A stretch of DNA of 64,000 nucleotides from Vitreoscilla filiformis (GCF_002222655.1 NZ_CP022423.1:744001-808000), one strand, 5' to 3'. Positions 47,263 through 58,078 are shown, numbered from the stretch's first letter. Numbers and translations: made by a program. Notes: generated by a model not told the origin, from the sequence alone.

Positions 47263-47670
47263 TCAGCCCTTGAGATGGGGGCTGATGAGCTTGGCCATTT
47301 CGAACATCGTGACTTGGTCTTGGCCGAACACGGCCTTGAGCTTGGCGTCGGCGTTGATCACGGTGCGCTTGGTTTCGTCTTGAAGCTTGTGCTTCTTGAT
47401 GTATTCCCAGAGCTTCTTGGTGACTTCCGTGCGCGGCAGGGCTTTCTTGCCGACGACAGCGGCGAGTTCCTTGGAAGGCGTGAGCGCCTTCATGAACCCC
47501 TTGGTCGGAGCGGCTTCCTCTGTCTTTTTGCTGCTGCGCTTTTTGGCCGGAGCCTCCGTCGCAGCGGGAGCCTCGGCAGGCACCGGGGCGGCAGCGGCCT
47601 TTTTGGCCGGGGTCTTTGGGGTGACCTCAGCGTCTTGTGAGGTCGCAGCCGCCTTTTTCGCAGTTGCCAT
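47263..47670 (-). CDS. SWIB/MDM2-domain protein with Lys/Ala-rich N-terminus
   Basis: 135 residues. The first 55 are Lys/Ala/Pro-rich and disordered (histone-H1-like). A SWIB domain follows (about 60-135): LTPSKELAAVVGKKALPRTE, LWEYIKKHKLQDETKRTVIN and LKAVFGQDQVTMFEMAKLI. SWIB domains are best known in eukaryotic chromatin complexes and in chlamydiae; related genes occur in Burkholderiales. DNA binding or nucleoid association is likely from the basic tail. Monocistronic, with a hairpin downstream. Confidence 0.85.
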   Translation of the reverse strand: MATAKKAAATSQDAEVTPKTPAKKAAAAPVPAEAPAATEAPAKKRSSKKTEEAAPTKGFMKALTPSKELAAVVGKKALPRTEVTKKLWEYIKKHKLQDETKRTVINADAKLKAVFGQDQVTMFEMAKLISPHLKG

Positions 47671-47788
47671 GTGGTTGTTCTCCGTCGAAATCGGTCGTAT
47701 GGGAGCGTCGTATCAAGCCGGGTGGCTGATCGTGGGAGGATGGTACTTCGTCGCGAAGCGGAATGTCACGCGCATGTCGTTTCGACAG

Positions 47789-49456
47789 TTAATCTTCCCC
47801 TTTGGCTTGGGCGGCTTGGTGCCGCCGTTCAGCCTCCAGTTCGCGCAGCCGGGACTGGATGACACTCAGCTCGACGTAATCCGCCGACGCATCGCCCCGG
47901 ACGCTTTGCTGTGCGGTGCGCAGCCGGTCGATGGCACCGGGCAGGTCACCTTGGATGGCCACCGCTTCAGCCGATGCACGGGCGGCTCGCAGGGCTTGGC
48001 CGCTGGCTTGGGCGGTTTGTGCCAGGGTCTGCCAAGCCAGCACGTCTTGGCGATGCAGCACCACCCGAGTTTGCAAAGCCTGCGTGCTTTGCCGCAGCGC
48101 CGTGTGGGCGGCGGTGGCGTCGGGTGCAGCTCGCCAAGCCGCCAAGGCCACCTGGGCCCGCAGCAGCAGGGTGGGGCGGGTGTCCTCCTGAGCCAGAAGG
48201 GGCGAGGTTTGGAGCTGGGCCAGCGCTTGCAAAGCGTTGCGTTGCGCCAGTATTTCCAGGTGCAGCAGCTCGAACACCCGGTGCAGCGCGGGTGCGTCTC
48301 CGTGGTGCGAGCGGATCAGTTGTCGCCCGGCGGCCAGGGCCTGTTCGGCGGTCGTCGGTTCTCTCAGCAGCGAGGAGGCCAAAGCCGCACCGTACAAAGC
48401 ACCCAGTCGTGTGGCGGTCACATCGGGCGAGCCCGGTGCGCCCAACATCTGGGCGCGGCGCAAGCTGGGCTCGCTGGTGTCCATCAGCACACGGCTGCGC
48501 ACTTGCATGAGAAGGTGTTCGGCAGGGCTGGGATGTTGGCGCAACGCCTCCGTCGATCCCGCCGTGGGGACGTCGCCAGCCCGCAGGCGTGCATCGGCGA
48601 TGCGTTCAATGGTCAGCGGGTGGCTGCGCAGGTAGGGGTACTGGTTGCTGTCGTTGAGATGGTGGCTGCTGTCGAGCTTTTCGAACATCGCGGCCATGCC
48701 GTTGGGGGCGAAGCCCGCCTGGGTCAAGATTTGCCAGCCGATGCGGTCGGCTTCGCGCTCCATGTCACGCGAGAAATTGAGTTGGCCTTGGATGGCGGCG
48801 GCCTGTCCGGTGGTGATCACCGCCTGGGCGGCGTTGGGGGACACGTTGCTGCGCGTGGCCAGCAGCAAACCCACGATCAGCGCGGCGGTCGAAGCCAAAC
48901 TCTGGCGCTGGCTGTTGATCATGCTGCGCACAATGTGGCGCTGGGTGACGTGGGTCAGCTCGTGGGCCAGCACCGAAGCCAGTTCATCCGGGCGGGTGGT
49001 CAACGCGATCAGGCCCAGATGCACGCCCACAAACCCCCCCGGCAAAGCAAAGGCGTTGACACTGCGGTCACGCACTTGGAACAGCTCCCATGCGTCGATG
49101 CGTTCCAAGTCTGGAGAGATGTCGCCGCGTACACGGGCCGATTGGAGCAGGGGCTGCCACAGCCGGTCGAGGTACTCACCGAGCAGGGGGTCGTCCAGAT
49201 AAGCCGGATCGCGGCGCACGCTGCGCATGATCTGATCACCGAGTTTGCGTTCGGCTGGCAGATCGAGGGCCTCAATGTCCTGGTCACCCAGGCTGGGCAA
49301 GGTGGAGGTGGGACTCTGTGCCCACACGGGTGCTGTCCCTCCCGGGGCCACGCTGAGCAGCGTCGCACCCAGCAGCCAAGAGGACAGGCGCAACCACGGA
49401 CGACGCAACTCAGCAGGAACGAACACGGTATCTCCTCGGGGCGTGGCCCGTATCAT
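47789..49456 (-). CDS. bepA: M48-family metalloprotease with TPR region, BepA-like
   Basis: 555 residues. A signal peptide ends near VWAQS. The zinc site is [15 protein letters not shown] (HExxH) and the third ligand is in [11 protein letters not shown]. From about 300 on, TPR-like helices rich in Ala/Leu/Gln run to the C-terminus. BepA-like proteases handle outer-membrane assembly (LptD, BAM) in the periplasm. It is divergent from moaC with 29 bases between the starts. ATG 49456 is used; a shorter start would still hold the signal peptide. Confidence 0.85.
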   Translation of the reverse strand: MIRATPRGDTVFVPAELRRPWLRLSSWLLGATLLSVAPGGTAPVWAQSPTSTLPSLGDQDIEALDLPAERKLGDQIMRSVRRDPAYLDDPLLGEYLDRLWQPLLQSARVRGDISPDLERIDAWELFQVRDRSVNAFALPGGFVGVHLGLIALTTRPDELASVLAHELTHVTQRHIVRSMINSQRQSLASTAALIVGLLLATRSNVSPNAAQAVITTGQAAAIQGQLNFSRDMEREADRIGWQILTQAGFAPNGMAAMFEKLDSSHHLNDSNQYPYLRSHPLTIERIADARLRAGDVPTAGSTEALRQHPSPAEHLLMQVRSRVLMDTSEPSLRRAQMLGAPGSPDVTATRLGALYGAALASSLLREPTTAEQALAAGRQLIRSHHGDAPALHRVFELLHLEILAQRNALQALAQLQTSPLLAQEDTRPTLLLRAQVALAAWRAAPDATAAHTALRQSTQALQTRVVLHRQDVLAWQTLAQTAQASGQALRAARASAEAVAIQGDLPGAIDRLRTAQQSVRGDASADYVELSVIQSRLRELEAERRHQAAQAKGED

Positions 49457-49485
49457 CGCACCCCGTTGTCAAGTCCCGGTTTCTC

Positions 49486-49989
49486 ATGAGCGACGCTGTT
49501 TTGACCCATTTTGATGCCCAGGGGCAAGCCCACATGGTGGATGTGGCTGCCAAGTCGGCAACCCATCGCGTGGCCCGTGCCACAGGGCGCATTCGCATGC
49601 AGCCCGACACTTTGGCGCGGGTGGCTGCCGGCAACGCGAAAAAAGGCGATGTGATTGGGATTGCCCGCATCGCGGCGATCCAGGCGGCCAAGCGCACCAG
49701 CGACCTCATTCCGCTGTGCCATCCCCTGCCACTGACGCACGTGGCCGCCGAGTTCATCCTCGACGAGGCCCAGAGCAGCATCCATTGCACCGTGCAAGCC
49801 GAAACGCTGGGCCGCACCGGTGTGGAGATGGAAGCCCTGACCGCTGTGCAAGTCGGCTTGCTGACCATTTACGACATGTGCAAGGCCATCGACCGAGGCA
49901 TGGTGATGGAGGGCATTCAGTTGCTGGAGAAGCGTGGCGGCAAGTCGGGAGACTGGCACGCCACGGCAGGGGCTCAAGGCGCGGGTTGA
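49486..49989 (+). CDS. moaC: Cyclic pyranopterin monophosphate synthase
   Basis: 167 residues. MoaC makes cyclic pyranopterin monophosphate from the MoaA product in molybdenum cofactor synthesis. Family motifs are [36 protein letters not shown] and [20 protein letters not shown]. Lys in KRTSDL and Asp in TIYDM are conserved catalytic residues. Its 3' end overlaps the ligase gene by 16 bases. No other moa/moe gene is in the window. Confidence 0.95.
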   Translation: MSDAVLTHFDAQGQAHMVDVAAKSATHRVARATGRIRMQPDTLARVAAGNAKKGDVIGIARIAAIQAAKRTSDLIPLCHPLPLTHVAAEFILDEAQSSIHCTVQAETLGRTGVEMEALTAVQVGLLTIYDMCKAIDRGMVMEGIQLLEKRGGKSGDWHATAGAQGAG

Positions 49990-51782
49990 TCGAGGAAGTC
50001 TTGCCAGCGCCAGGTTCGGCTGGCGAGTTGGCACTGATAGGGCAAGTCGGCAGCGCTGGCTTCGGGGGGCTGCTTGCAAGGGGCAAAGTAGTCCGCCGTG
50101 GCGGGATTGCGGAATTCGCGGATGCGGGCGGCCAAGTAGCGCGCCTGATCGACTTGGCCGGCTTGGGCCAGGGCGTCGGCCCAGGCGGTCATGAGCCGGG
50201 TGTCGAGCAGCGAGTGGGTGGTGCGTGTTAATCCGAGCAGGGCTGCTGGCGAAGGGTCGTTGACGGTGGCGGCGGCATAGTCGGCGTGGTGGGCAAACAG
50301 CAAACTCTGCTGGCCCTGTTCAATGCGCTCCTCCAGTGACAGGGTGGTGTTGCCCGGCTGGTAAATGATGACCACACGCTGGTAGTCGATGGCTGCCAGC
50401 ACGGCCCCCAAAATCATCAGCAGCGCCAACACCATGCGCCAAGGTTCGTACAACACGGAGGCTGGCGGCGGAGACCATGTCCCCGCCGTGGGGGCTGGTG
50501 GCGGCGCCGTGACCCACAGCGGATGAGGCCGCAGTGCCAAACCAAACGCCCAGGCGGTGGGCAGCAAGAAATAGCCGTACCACAGAGGGTACTCCAGCAA
50601 GCTGTGAACCCCGGCGATCATCACCACCATGGTGGCCGCCCGACTGGTGGCGCTGATGTCTTCGTCGGTCTGCGCGAAGCTGCGCTGCCAAGCTTGCCAC
50701 AGGCCCCAGCACAAAGCGAGCGTCAGGGCAACCGCAGCGGGCAGGCCCATCTCGACGGCCACATGCAGCGGCAGGTTGTGGGCGTGGTCAAAGAAGGCCA
50801 CGGGCCGGCCCGGGAAGGGAGTCAGCGACCAAGCATAGTTAAAGTTGCCGATGCCCACCCCCGTCCAAGGCTGAGCCAGTATCAAATCCCAGGCGTTGCG
50901 CCAGATGCCAAAACGGGAGGCCGACAGATCGGCCTCGGCCAAACGTGCCTCGCCGCCGAACGTGGCGTGGGTCAGGTGTGACCAACCGGCCATGACCAAC
51001 CAGCCCAGCAGGTACACCAGGGGCGCGGCCATGAGCGCGTGGCGGATCGGGCGATTCAAGCGCCGGTCGAATGCCCCCCACACGCTCAACATCAAGATGC
51101 CCACCACCCCGGTGCGTGAAGCGGTCAACACCACGCCCAAAGTCAAGAGGCTGCCCAGACCGAGCAGGGTTCGCCCGGAGACACGCCAGCCCAGCAACTG
51201 ACCACTGCGGGCCACGGGCACCAGGGCGATCAGGCTCCACAGCAGCAAGGTGCTGAGGTGATTGGGTTGGCGAACGTTGCCAACGGCTCGGCCAGGCAGC
51301 CCTGAGCGGGCAATCAGCACGCCATCGGCCCAGTGCGGCCAGAACACCTGGATCAATGCGATGAGGCTGGACAGCCCACCCGCCAGCAGCAGGGCTGCCC
51401 AAAAGATACCGCCGTGTTCGGCCAAACCCGCTGGGGCGGTGACGGCCCCTCGCATCACCAGCACCGCGCACACCAGCATGAGCACGGTGGACAAGGTCAT
51501 GGACAGAGGCACCGATGCCCAACCCCACGACAACCCTGCCGCGACCACCAAGCTGGCCAGCGCCAGCAAGGGCCAGCGCACCGCCGAAGCGGCAGCCGAA
51601 CTGGACAGCGGTTGCACCATCGGCGTGCTCACGCCGAGCAGCATCCCCCAAACCGCCACCGACAGCAGTTGGTTGAGCAGTGTGGACGACGGGCTGAAAC
51701 TGATGGCCAACAGGTACGGACTGGCCAGAAGCGCCGCCGCGATCAACAGGCGCCCAGAAGCTTGGCGGGAGGGACTCAGCAT
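49974..51782 (-). CDS. O-antigen ligase / pilin O-oligosaccharyltransferase family membrane protein (PglL-like)
   Basis: 602 residues with about 12 membrane segments and a C-terminal soluble helical region (about 470-602). It has [20 protein letters not shown] near residue 175 and [20 protein letters not shown] near 330, the conserved loops of the Wzy_C/PglL family that transfers lipid-linked glycans to pilin. It is the last gene of a minus-strand run that starts at pilA, which supports a pilin-modifying job over lipid A core ligation. TTG 51791 and ATG 51782 are both in frame; ATG is used. Confidence 0.8.
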   Translation of the reverse strand: MLSPSRQASGRLLIAAALLASPYLLAISFSPSSTLLNQLLSVAVWGMLLGVSTPMVQPLSSSAAASAVRWPLLALASLVVAAGLSWGWASVPLSMTLSTVLMLVCAVLVMRGAVTAPAGLAEHGGIFWAALLLAGGLSSLIALIQVFWPHWADGVLIARSGLPGRAVGNVRQPNHLSTLLLWSLIALVPVARSGQLLGWRVSGRTLLGLGSLLTLGVVLTASRTGVVGILMLSVWGAFDRRLNRPIRHALMAAPLVYLLGWLVMAGWSHLTHATFGGEARLAEADLSASRFGIWRNAWDLILAQPWTGVGIGNFNYAWSLTPFPGRPVAFFDHAHNLPLHVAVEMGLPAAVALTLALCWGLWQAWQRSFAQTDEDISATSRAATMVVMIAGVHSLLEYPLWYGYFLLPTAWAFGLALRPHPLWVTAPPPAPTAGTWSPPPASVLYEPWRMVLALLMILGAVLAAIDYQRVVIIYQPGNTTLSLEERIEQGQQSLLFAHHADYAAATVNDPSPAALLGLTRTTHSLLDTRLMTAWADALAQAGQVDQARYLAARIREFRNPATADYFAPCKQPPEASAADLPYQCQLASRTWRWQDFLDQPAP

Positions 51783-51805
51783 GGGCGGCAATCTTACCGG
51801 CCCCG

Positions 51806-53401
51806 TCAGGCCCGACTCGCGGGGGTGTCCTTGCCGGTTTCTTCGTGGTACTCGTCGTCGATGTTGACGGCCCAGATGGCGGACTTGTCGGATCGGCCCT
51901 GCACGATGGCTTCGACCGCCAATTTGGCCGAGAGCATCGAATGGTCTTGGTTGTTGTAGCGGTGCATGCCGTTTCTCCCCACCAAGTACAGGTTGGGCAG
52001 GGTGTCCAGCGCCGCCCGCAGGTGATCAAACTGAGCGTAGGCCGAACCAAAGTAGCCCGGATAGGCCTTAGGCATGCGAATGACCGTGATGTCCAGCGCA
52101 TCGGCCGCGTCGGCCATGCCAATTTGCTCCATTTCGCGCAGGGCCAGGGCCTTGAGTGCGTCGTCCGACTGTGCCCACAGTGCATCGTCTTCGCGGGCGA
52201 AGAACTCCAAGCCCACCCACACGGTGTCCGGATCGGCCACCAAATAGGGGCTCCAGTTGTTGAAAATCTGCAAACGTCCGACCTTGACACCGGGTTCTTG
52301 GATGTAAATCCAGTTGTCAGGAACGAGGTGGGTGCGTGGGTGGATGGACGCTCGCGTGGGGCGCAGCTTGCGGTACAGCACGCCGACGGTGATGAAATCG
52401 CGGTACAGCAGCTGCTCCCCGATGCGGGTGACTTCTGCCGGCAAGGCGGGGGTCAGCGCCAGGGTCAGGTCGCGCACGGGCATGGTGGAAATCACATGGG
52501 AGACCGCCCGCTTTTGCACCGAACCATCGGGCCGACGGAAGCTCACCGCCTCAATGCCCCGCTCCCCCCGGTGCAGTTGTTGCACCTGGGCTTGCATCAG
52601 CAGCTCACCACCTCGGCGGGTAAAGCGCTCGGCCACCGTCTCCCACATCTGACCCGGGCCCAGTTTCGGATAGAGAAAATGTTCGATGAGGGACGTTTGC
52701 TGCGCGCTGGCTTGGCCGTTCAGCCGCTTGCGCAGGGCGTGCAGCAGCATCTTGGACACCGACAAACTCTTGACGCGCTGCGCGCCCCAATCGGCGCTGA
52801 TCTGATCGCACGGAACCCCCCAGACCTTTTCGGTGTACTCCTTGAAAAACTGGAGATAGAGCGAACGCCCGAAGCGGTTGATGAAAAAATCTTCCAGCGA
52901 ACGCTCCGGCTGGATGGGGCGCAGCGAAGACAGCGCGTAGCTGGCCGCAAAGCGGGCGCACTTCACAGCGCCGAGCTTGCGGGCGGTGTCCAGGCCGGGG
53001 CGCAGCGGATAGTCAAAAAACTCACCGCTGAACAGGATGCGGGAGAGGCGGTTGCGAACCAGCATCACGTCCGCATCCTGCTCGTGGGCACGGATGTCTT
53101 GGGCGCCGAGCAGACGCTGTGCGCCTTGGTACGCCAGACGGAACGAGGTTTCGTCCGAGGTTTGCTCGGGCAGGGCGATGGGCAGGGTGTTGCGCCACCA
53201 GTCCATCACCCAGTCGGATTTTGAGAAGAAGCGATGGCCCCCGATGTCGATGCGGTTGCCTTTGTGGTTGACCGTGCGCGAGAGACCACCGATGTAATCG
53301 GTGGCTTCAAGGACGGTGATCTGGGGAACCCCAGCGCGTTGAAGCTCGGTGGCAGCCGTCAATCCGGCAGGCCCGGCCCCGATGACCAGAACGGAATTCA
53401 T
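51806..53401 (-). CDS. FAD-dependent oxidoreductase, UDP-galactopyranose mutase-like
   Basis: 531 residues. The N-terminal dinucleotide-binding motif is [21 protein letters not shown] and then [20 protein letters not shown], the pattern of the UDP-galactopyranose-mutase-like amine-oxidase group (GGHRFFSK). [19 protein letters not shown] and the C-terminal [20 protein letters not shown] also fit. It may make a furanose donor or act on another sugar nucleotide; the substrate is not known. It is coupled to the GtrA gene by a 4-base overlap. Confidence 0.75.
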   Translation of the reverse strand: MNSVLVIGAGPAGLTAATELQRAGVPQITVLEATDYIGGLSRTVNHKGNRIDIGGHRFFSKSDWVMDWWRNTLPIALPEQTSDETSFRLAYQGAQRLLGAQDIRAHEQDADVMLVRNRLSRILFSGEFFDYPLRPGLDTARKLGAVKCARFAASYALSSLRPIQPERSLEDFFINRFGRSLYLQFFKEYTEKVWGVPCDQISADWGAQRVKSLSVSKMLLHALRKRLNGQASAQQTSLIEHFLYPKLGPGQMWETVAERFTRRGGELLMQAQVQQLHRGERGIEAVSFRRPDGSVQKRAVSHVISTMPVRDLTLALTPALPAEVTRIGEQLLYRDFITVGVLYRKLRPTRASIHPRTHLVPDNWIYIQEPGVKVGRLQIFNNWSPYLVADPDTVWVGLEFFAREDDALWAQSDDALKALALREMEQIGMADAADALDITVIRMPKAYPGYFGSAYAQFDHLRAALDTLPNLYLVGRNGMHRYNNQDHSMLSAKLAVEAIVQGRSDKSAIWAVNIDDEYHEETGKDTPASRA

Positions 53402-53865
53402 GCAGAGGAAGCGCGAGTGGTGAACAGGGCCATTTTGCGCAAGATGAAGTTGATGCCGAAGCTGCCGAGGGCAGCCACCCCCTTAGATGCCATGTAAGGC
53501 AGCCCGCCCCACTCGGTGCAGCTCCACAGCAAGCTGGTGTTGATCACCAAACCGACCAGCCCGATCAAAGTGAAAGCCAAGAAACCGTCATGCCAGCGGC
53601 GAAACGAGTGTTCTTCGAACACCCACACGGTGCTGAGCACAAAAGCCACGAGTGAACCCAAGGTGAAACACAGCACGGCAGCCGGCAGGTAATGCCAGTG
53701 GGCTTTTTCGACCAGCAAAAACAACCCGCCAGCGTCCACCAGCAAGGCCAGGAGGCTGACGCCGAAATAGCGGAGGAATTCGCGAATCCGAAAAATCGGC
53801 GGGGGTTTGGGGAGGGGCTCAGACGGTTCGGGGTCGAGTGTCCAAGTGGGAGTAGAGGAGCTCAC
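53398..53865 (-). CDS. GtrA-family membrane protein
   Basis: 155 residues with four membrane segments: [59 protein letters not shown] and [20 protein letters not shown]. GtrA-like proteins flip lipid-linked sugars or assist such transfer in O-antigen and arabinofuranose pathways. The start is GTG 53865, 9 bases after the stop of the membrane protein upstream. It overlaps the oxidoreductase start by 4 bases. Confidence 0.85.
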   Translation of the reverse strand: MSSSTPTWTLDPEPSEPLPKPPPIFRIREFLRYFGVSLLALLVDAGGLFLLVEKAHWHYLPAAVLCFTLGSLVAFVLSTVWVFEEHSFRRWHDGFLAFTLIGLVGLVINTSLLWSCTEWGGLPYMASKGVAALGSFGINFILRKMALFTTRASSA

Positions 53866-53874
53866 GGCAGATGT

Positions 53875-55716
53875 TCAATCCAGTCGAGGTGGTGTAGCGG
53901 TGCGCCTGAGTTGAGCGCAATCGAAAATGGACAGCGTCGGATCGGTATAAGGCGCGTACGGATGGGGGATTTGATGAGTGGCATCTGGGTATTGGCCCTG
54001 AAGCAACAAGAAATCCAGTTCAACATCAGCGCACAAGCCAGCGGGGTTGGTTGCCATGGTGGCATCCAGGCGGCGGCCTCCTGACTCCTGAATGCCCATC
54101 TCCGCGATAAGATTTAACCGCCTGCTAATTTCAAGCGTTAATTGACGTGAAAAAATAGCACCCGCGCCCTGCTGAAAACTGGCGTAGCTTGCACGATTGA
54201 GAACCAGCCAGGTGTGCGTCAATCCCTGATCCCAGTAGACGACGGCGCCGGGCGGCACGATCGCTTGGATCGAACGAACGTCAGGAGGGGCTTCATCCAT
54301 TGTTTTCCATTGCGCATAGATCGCATAGCCGCTGCACACGGTGACGATGGCGGCGACCAACGCTTGCGGAATTGTGGGTTTGGGTAGTTTTTGGGTCAAC
54401 CACAGTGAGCCTGCAATAAGGGGCAGAGTGATGACAGGTTCTTGGCTTAAAGCAAATAAAACCGGGAATGCAGCCGTGGTTTGGCTAAAAATGAAAATGT
54501 GAACAACAATATCCGGATAAATGGCAGGTAGTGTGAGTGCAAAAATTCCAGCAGCAACGAGGATGCTGGGATATTTTATTCGCGGATGATTGTTGAAAAA
54601 CTCCCGCCCTTGGGGGGTTGTGATCCACAGTGCAAGAGGCAGGCAGAGATGAATTGACCAACTCTGGCTGACCAACATAGCAATGACCATCATGGTGTGG
54701 ATGAGGTCGGGTGTTTTCCAATTGGCTGGGGCATGCAGAGTTTGTACCCACAGCGCAGGGATGAGAATTTGACCCACCCACAACACCCGCCACAATTGAA
54801 GCTGCACCAGCAATGCATTTCGAGCGTAAATCCCCAGTGCCCAGAGGCAGAGATCAATCACAATCAGGTATCCCGTGACCTGTGCCAAACGCCGCAATAT
54901 CGGGCGGTTTTCAACCCGAACCACATGCCAGCAGAGAATTAACAGACCGATGGTGCCGGTGATACGGTAGGGCGGCCAAGTCAGCGGGGTGATGTAAATA
55001 TTGCGACTGCTAATGACATCCCACCACGGTGCATCAAGCACCGTCAGTATCCGACCAAAAGGATCAATGTTCAAAAAAACAGCCAAAGAGATGAGCAGGC
55101 AACCGATTCCACCCGTGAGGTTGCGTATGCGTGGGGGTGTCATTCCCCACACAATCACCAAAGTGGGTAGCGCCATCAGCGGGTGAAACAGCAAGGCTGT
55201 ACCGCCCAGTATCCAAGCGGTGAGGTTTTTATTTTTGATGGATTGGCTGATCGCTAGCAGCGATAAACCTTCAGCCCAGCATCGAGGGGTGACGATGGCC
55301 TCACCAAACTTGAAAAACCCTACACCATCGTAAGTGCTAGGCAAGAGCATCACCAAAGCCAAGGTGGCCACTCGGAATGAGGTAGGTTGGTTTTGCGTTA
55401 GGTTATATGCCAGAGCCAAGGCGCCAATCGCCCATACGCTGCGGCCCCCGAAACTCATCAACCAAGCAGCGTGCTTTATCCCCATGAATTGAATTGCATG
55501 GGCATATAAGCTGCCAAAAATGCTGTAGTTTCCTTGGGTAAAACTATCAAAAAAGATATCACGGCTAAAATTCAAAACCAGCAGATGGCGGAGAGCTTCA
55601 CCTGAATAAAAAATGCCATCGTGATCGGCGGGCCCAAGAAACTCCCGAGATAGCCACCAAATGCCCATGATCCATATCATGGGCCACATGGCCGTGTTGC
55701 TGGCGTTGAGTTTCAT
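53875..55716 (-). CDS. Large multi-membrane-segment protein, possible GT-C glycosyltransferase
   Basis: 613 residues with about 12 predicted membrane segments and a soluble C-terminal end (about 490-613). The first luminal loop has REFLGPADHDGIFYSGEALR with an Asp-His-Asp, in the place where GT-C enzymes have their acidic catalytic residue. I do not recognise the family. It lies directly after pilA and before GtrA and the mutase-like gene. Composition has lower GC than the flanking housekeeping genes, which suggests transfer of this part of the cluster. Confidence 0.65.
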   Translation of the reverse strand: MKLNASNTAMWPMIWIMGIWWLSREFLGPADHDGIFYSGEALRHLLVLNFSRDIFFDSFTQGNYSIFGSLYAHAIQFMGIKHAAWLMSFGGRSVWAIGALALAYNLTQNQPTSFRVATLALVMLLPSTYDGVGFFKFGEAIVTPRCWAEGLSLLAISQSIKNKNLTAWILGGTALLFHPLMALPTLVIVWGMTPPRIRNLTGGIGCLLISLAVFLNIDPFGRILTVLDAPWWDVISSRNIYITPLTWPPYRITGTIGLLILCWHVVRVENRPILRRLAQVTGYLIVIDLCLWALGIYARNALLVQLQLWRVLWVGQILIPALWVQTLHAPANWKTPDLIHTMMVIAMLVSQSWSIHLCLPLALWITTPQGREFFNNHPRIKYPSILVAAGIFALTLPAIYPDIVVHIFIFSQTTAAFPVLFALSQEPVITLPLIAGSLWLTQKLPKPTIPQALVAAIVTVCSGYAIYAQWKTMDEAPPDVRSIQAIVPPGAVVYWDQGLTHTWLVLNRASYASFQQGAGAIFSRQLTLEISRRLNLIAEMGIQESGGRRLDATMATNPAGLCADVELDFLLLQGQYPDATHQIPHPYAPYTDPTLSIFDCAQLRRTATPPRLD

Positions 55717-55730
55717 TGCAAAAATTCAAT

Positions 55731-55758
55731 AAAAAAGCCGGTGCATAGCACCGGCTTT
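55731..55758 (-). terminator. Intrinsic terminator downstream of pilA
   Basis: aaagccggtgc / gcaccggcttt, an 11-bp stem with loop ata; on the minus strand it runs into six T. It lies 38 bases after the pilA stop and 14 bases before the ATG of the next gene. It may reduce read-through from the strong pilin promoter. Confidence 0.88.
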
Positions 55759-55796
55759 GATGAGATGAGCGAACCCGCGCAGAGCGCGGACTCAAA

Positions 55797-56237
55797 TCAA
55801 GAGGTGGCGCATTGGCCCGGCAGGTACTTGGCGTTCATGCCAGGAGCGGTACAGCGCCAGGTGCCTTCAGTTACAGAGCGCGTCCACACCAAGCTGGAGG
55901 TCGCCAACTTGGCATTGGCACCGGGGCGGTTCAGGGCGCAGGAGACAGTCTGGTTGGTGGTCAGAGTTCCCACGACCGAGACGGTGCAATAGGTGGTGGT
56001 GGTACCAATACCGATGTAACCATCGTTGTTCGAGGCGGTGTTCTGCGACACAACGCCCTTGGCGATGAACACCTCAACTTGCTCCTTGGCCGGGGTGATT
56101 TCCTTCAAAGCCGAAGTCGCTTGGGCCTTGATGGTGTAGTCTTGGTAAGCGGGCAGGCCCACGGCAGCCAGAATACCGATGATCGCCACCACGATCATCA
56201 GTTCGATCAGGGTGAAGCCCTTCTGAACGCGTTGCAT
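55797..56237 (-). CDS. pilA: Type IV major pilin
   Basis: 146 residues. The prepilin leader is MQRVQKG, then [20 protein letters not shown] with Glu at +5, the class IVa mark cut and methylated by PilD. The rest is a globular domain with a C-terminal pair of Cys ([17 protein letters not shown]) for the D-loop disulphide, plus two more Cys (YCTVS, VSCAL). The last residues (CATS) end in Ser, as in pilins that are glycosylated at a C-terminal Ser by TfpO/PilO; that is an inference. AAGGAG precedes the ATG; a sigma-54 promoter candidate lies at 56304. Confidence 0.93.
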   Translation of the reverse strand: MQRVQKGFTLIELMIVVAIIGILAAVGLPAYQDYTIKAQATSALKEITPAKEQVEVFIAKGVVSQNTASNNDGYIGIGTTTTYCTVSVVGTLTTNQTVSCALNRPGANAKLATSSLVWTRSVTEGTWRCTAPGMNAKYLPGQCATS

Positions 56238-56303
56238 AACAAACTCCTTGAGAAACCAGCTGTCGAGGCTGGGGAGAAGAAAAAACCGACGACGCGCAAG
56301 GTT

Positions 56304-56320
56304 AAGCAGATATCATGCCG
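56304..56320 (-). promoter_or_regulatory. Candidate sigma-54 promoter of pilA
   Basis: On the minus strand the site reads cggcatgatatctgctt: GG, 10 bases, GC, with flanks close to TGGCACG-N4-TTGCW. It lies about 67-83 bases before the pilA start, so the leader RNA would be near 57 bases. pilA is sigma-54/PilR controlled in many proteobacteria. Confidence 0.65.
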
Positions 56321-56438
56321 GCGCCGATCTGCCTTGTCGCTGGCGAAGAATGACGTGATGAGACAGTGCCGTAACAATTCAGCGCGGTCGGATTGACATT
56401 TTCTGTCAGAGGGAGTGGCGTGACAAAAAACGTCAGGT

Positions 56439-57062
56439 TCAGCACTGGATGAACTGCATCCGGGTGCCGGCCAGCTCAATCAAGTCGCCGTTCTTCAGCG
56501 GGGTGACACCATCCGCAACGTCCTGTCCATTCACCCTGGGACGCACAGGGCCTTCGACGTGCGCTAGAACATAGCCCGTAGGACGCTTGGCGATCGAAGC
56601 CACCTGCGTGCCGGGTTTTCCGACCGTCGTCACAGCCTTGTTGAGTACCACTTCCCGGCCGGCAGCACCACCGTTGAGCACTTTGAGTGAGGCCGGTAGC
56701 TGGGGGGCTGGTGGCGGGGGGGCGGCTGAGTGGGCTCCGCTGGGGCGCAGAATCATCGTGCGCTCGTAGTCGGGTGACTCGGCCATGTAGCGGATGCGGT
56801 ACTTGCCGATCTCAATCAGGTCATTGTGAGCCAGCAGTTGTTTTTTGACGGCTTTCCCATTGATGTAGGTGCCATTGGTGCTGTTGAGATCTTCAATGAA
56901 CACATCGCCGCCCACCGAGTGCAGCACTGCGTGCTCGCCGCTGACGGCGAGATTGTCGATAACGACGTCGTTGTAGGGGCGGCGGCCCACCGTGACCCGA
57001 TCCTTCAGGAGCGGGGCTTCTTTCACCACAACGTTGTCGAGCGAAACTACCAGCTTGCCCAT
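56439..57062 (-). CDS. Protein with two FHA domains
   Basis: 207 residues. FHA 1 (about 20-95) has VGRRPYNDVVIDNLAVSGEH and LNSTNGTYINGKAV, with Arg, Ser, His and Asn at the phosphothreonine-binding sites. A Pro-rich linker (SAAPPPPAPQLP) leads to a second, degenerate FHA-like domain (about 125-207, PRVNGQDVADGVTPLKNGDL). It probably reads phosphoproteins in Ser/Thr signalling together with the PP2C phosphatase 34 bases upstream. ATG 57062 is used; an upstream in-frame extension is not. Confidence 0.88.
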   Translation of the reverse strand: MGKLVVSLDNVVVKEAPLLKDRVTVGRRPYNDVVIDNLAVSGEHAVLHSVGGDVFIEDLNSTNGTYINGKAVKKQLLAHNDLIEIGKYRIRYMAESPDYERTMILRPSGAHSAAPPPPAPQLPASLKVLNGGAAGREVVLNKAVTTVGKPGTQVASIAKRPTGYVLAHVEGPVRPRVNGQDVADGVTPLKNGDLIELAGTRMQFIQC

Positions 57063-57096
57063 GTCTTCCCTCAAAAACTGCCGGGATGGCGGGATG

Positions 57097-57930
57097 TCAG
57101 CGCTTGAAGAGCCACCCAGAGCGCTTGGGTGCCGAGGGCACACCATGTGCTTTTGTTAGCACGACAGCGATGTTATCGCGCCCCCCTGCGGCGTTGGCGG
57201 CATCCACCAAAGCGCGGCCTTGCGCCGATAGGGGGGCTGCTGTACTTAGCAAGGCCGCGATTTGGGCATCCGGCAGCATGTCGGACAAGCCATCAGAACA
57301 TAACAGCACGACATCACCGGCGCGCAGATCGTGCCCGCTCACGTCGAGGCTGACCATCGGCTCCACACCCAGCGCCCGGGTGACCAGGTTGCGATGGATC
57401 GAAAACTTGGCTTCTTCGGGCGTGAGCAGCCCCGCGTCGATCTGATCCTGCAACAAGGAGTGATCCCGGGTGATCTGTTCGAGTTTGCCTTCGCGGTAAC
57501 GGTAGCCACGCGAGTCCCCGATGTGGCCGATCCAGAACCGATCCATGCCGTACAGCGCGACCACCAAGGTGGTGCCCATGCCCGCATACTCTGGCACGCG
57601 CTGGGCGGCGGTGTAGACCACCTGATTGGCTCGTTGTGCGCTGGCGATCAGCGCCCGGCGGATGTCTTGATCGCGGGTGCTGACCTGCCCGGCTGCGACC
57701 CAGCGCGCAAACTCATCCCGCACTTCCCGCACGGTCATCTCACTGGCGACTTCACCGGCGTTGTAACCCCCCATGCCGTCGGCCAAGATGCACAGTGCCA
57801 GGGACTCGTCAATCAACGCCGCGTCCTCGTTGTTTTGGCGGGTTTTGCCGGGATCGAGGAAGCTGAAGTATTCGAGGCTGATGTCCGTGGGCGCTTTGAA
57901 AAAGGGGGTCAGGGACAGGAAGTCAAGCAT
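57097..57930 (-). CDS. PP2C-family Ser/Thr phosphatase
   Basis: 277 residues. All metal-binding motifs are seen: TRQNNEDAAL, ILADGMGGYNAGEVASE, GMGTTLVVAL, GHIGDSRGYRYR, LLCSDGLSDML and GGRDNIAVVL. This is the bacterial Stp1/PstP type that reverses Ser/Thr kinase action. It forms an operon with the FHA gene; no kinase is in the window. ATG 57930 is chosen; the upstream 16 codons are dropped. Confidence 0.92.
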   Translation of the reverse strand: MLDFLSLTPFFKAPTDISLEYFSFLDPGKTRQNNEDAALIDESLALCILADGMGGYNAGEVASEMTVREVRDEFARWVAAGQVSTRDQDIRRALIASAQRANQVVYTAAQRVPEYAGMGTTLVVALYGMDRFWIGHIGDSRGYRYREGKLEQITRDHSLLQDQIDAGLLTPEEAKFSIHRNLVTRALGVEPMVSLDVSGHDLRAGDVVLLCSDGLSDMLPDAQIAALLSTAAPLSAQGRALVDAANAAGGRDNIAVVLTKAHGVPSAPKRSGWLFKR

Positions 57931-58078
57931 GGTACACAGCGGCGGCGAAGTGACGCGGCGCGGGGTCGCCAGACACATGCCTGGCCGGAGTCTGGCCTCG
58001 CGGACGTGCTGGCGATTGTCCGTGTTTTATGTCACCGCTGCGGAGGCTTCTCCCATCCGGCCTTGGGGGTGGGCGCTG

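Noticed and set aside
56439..57930. Type VI secretion regulation by the PP2C and FHA genes
   Set aside because: No tss genes or kinase are in the window; a general signalling pair is all the sequence supports.
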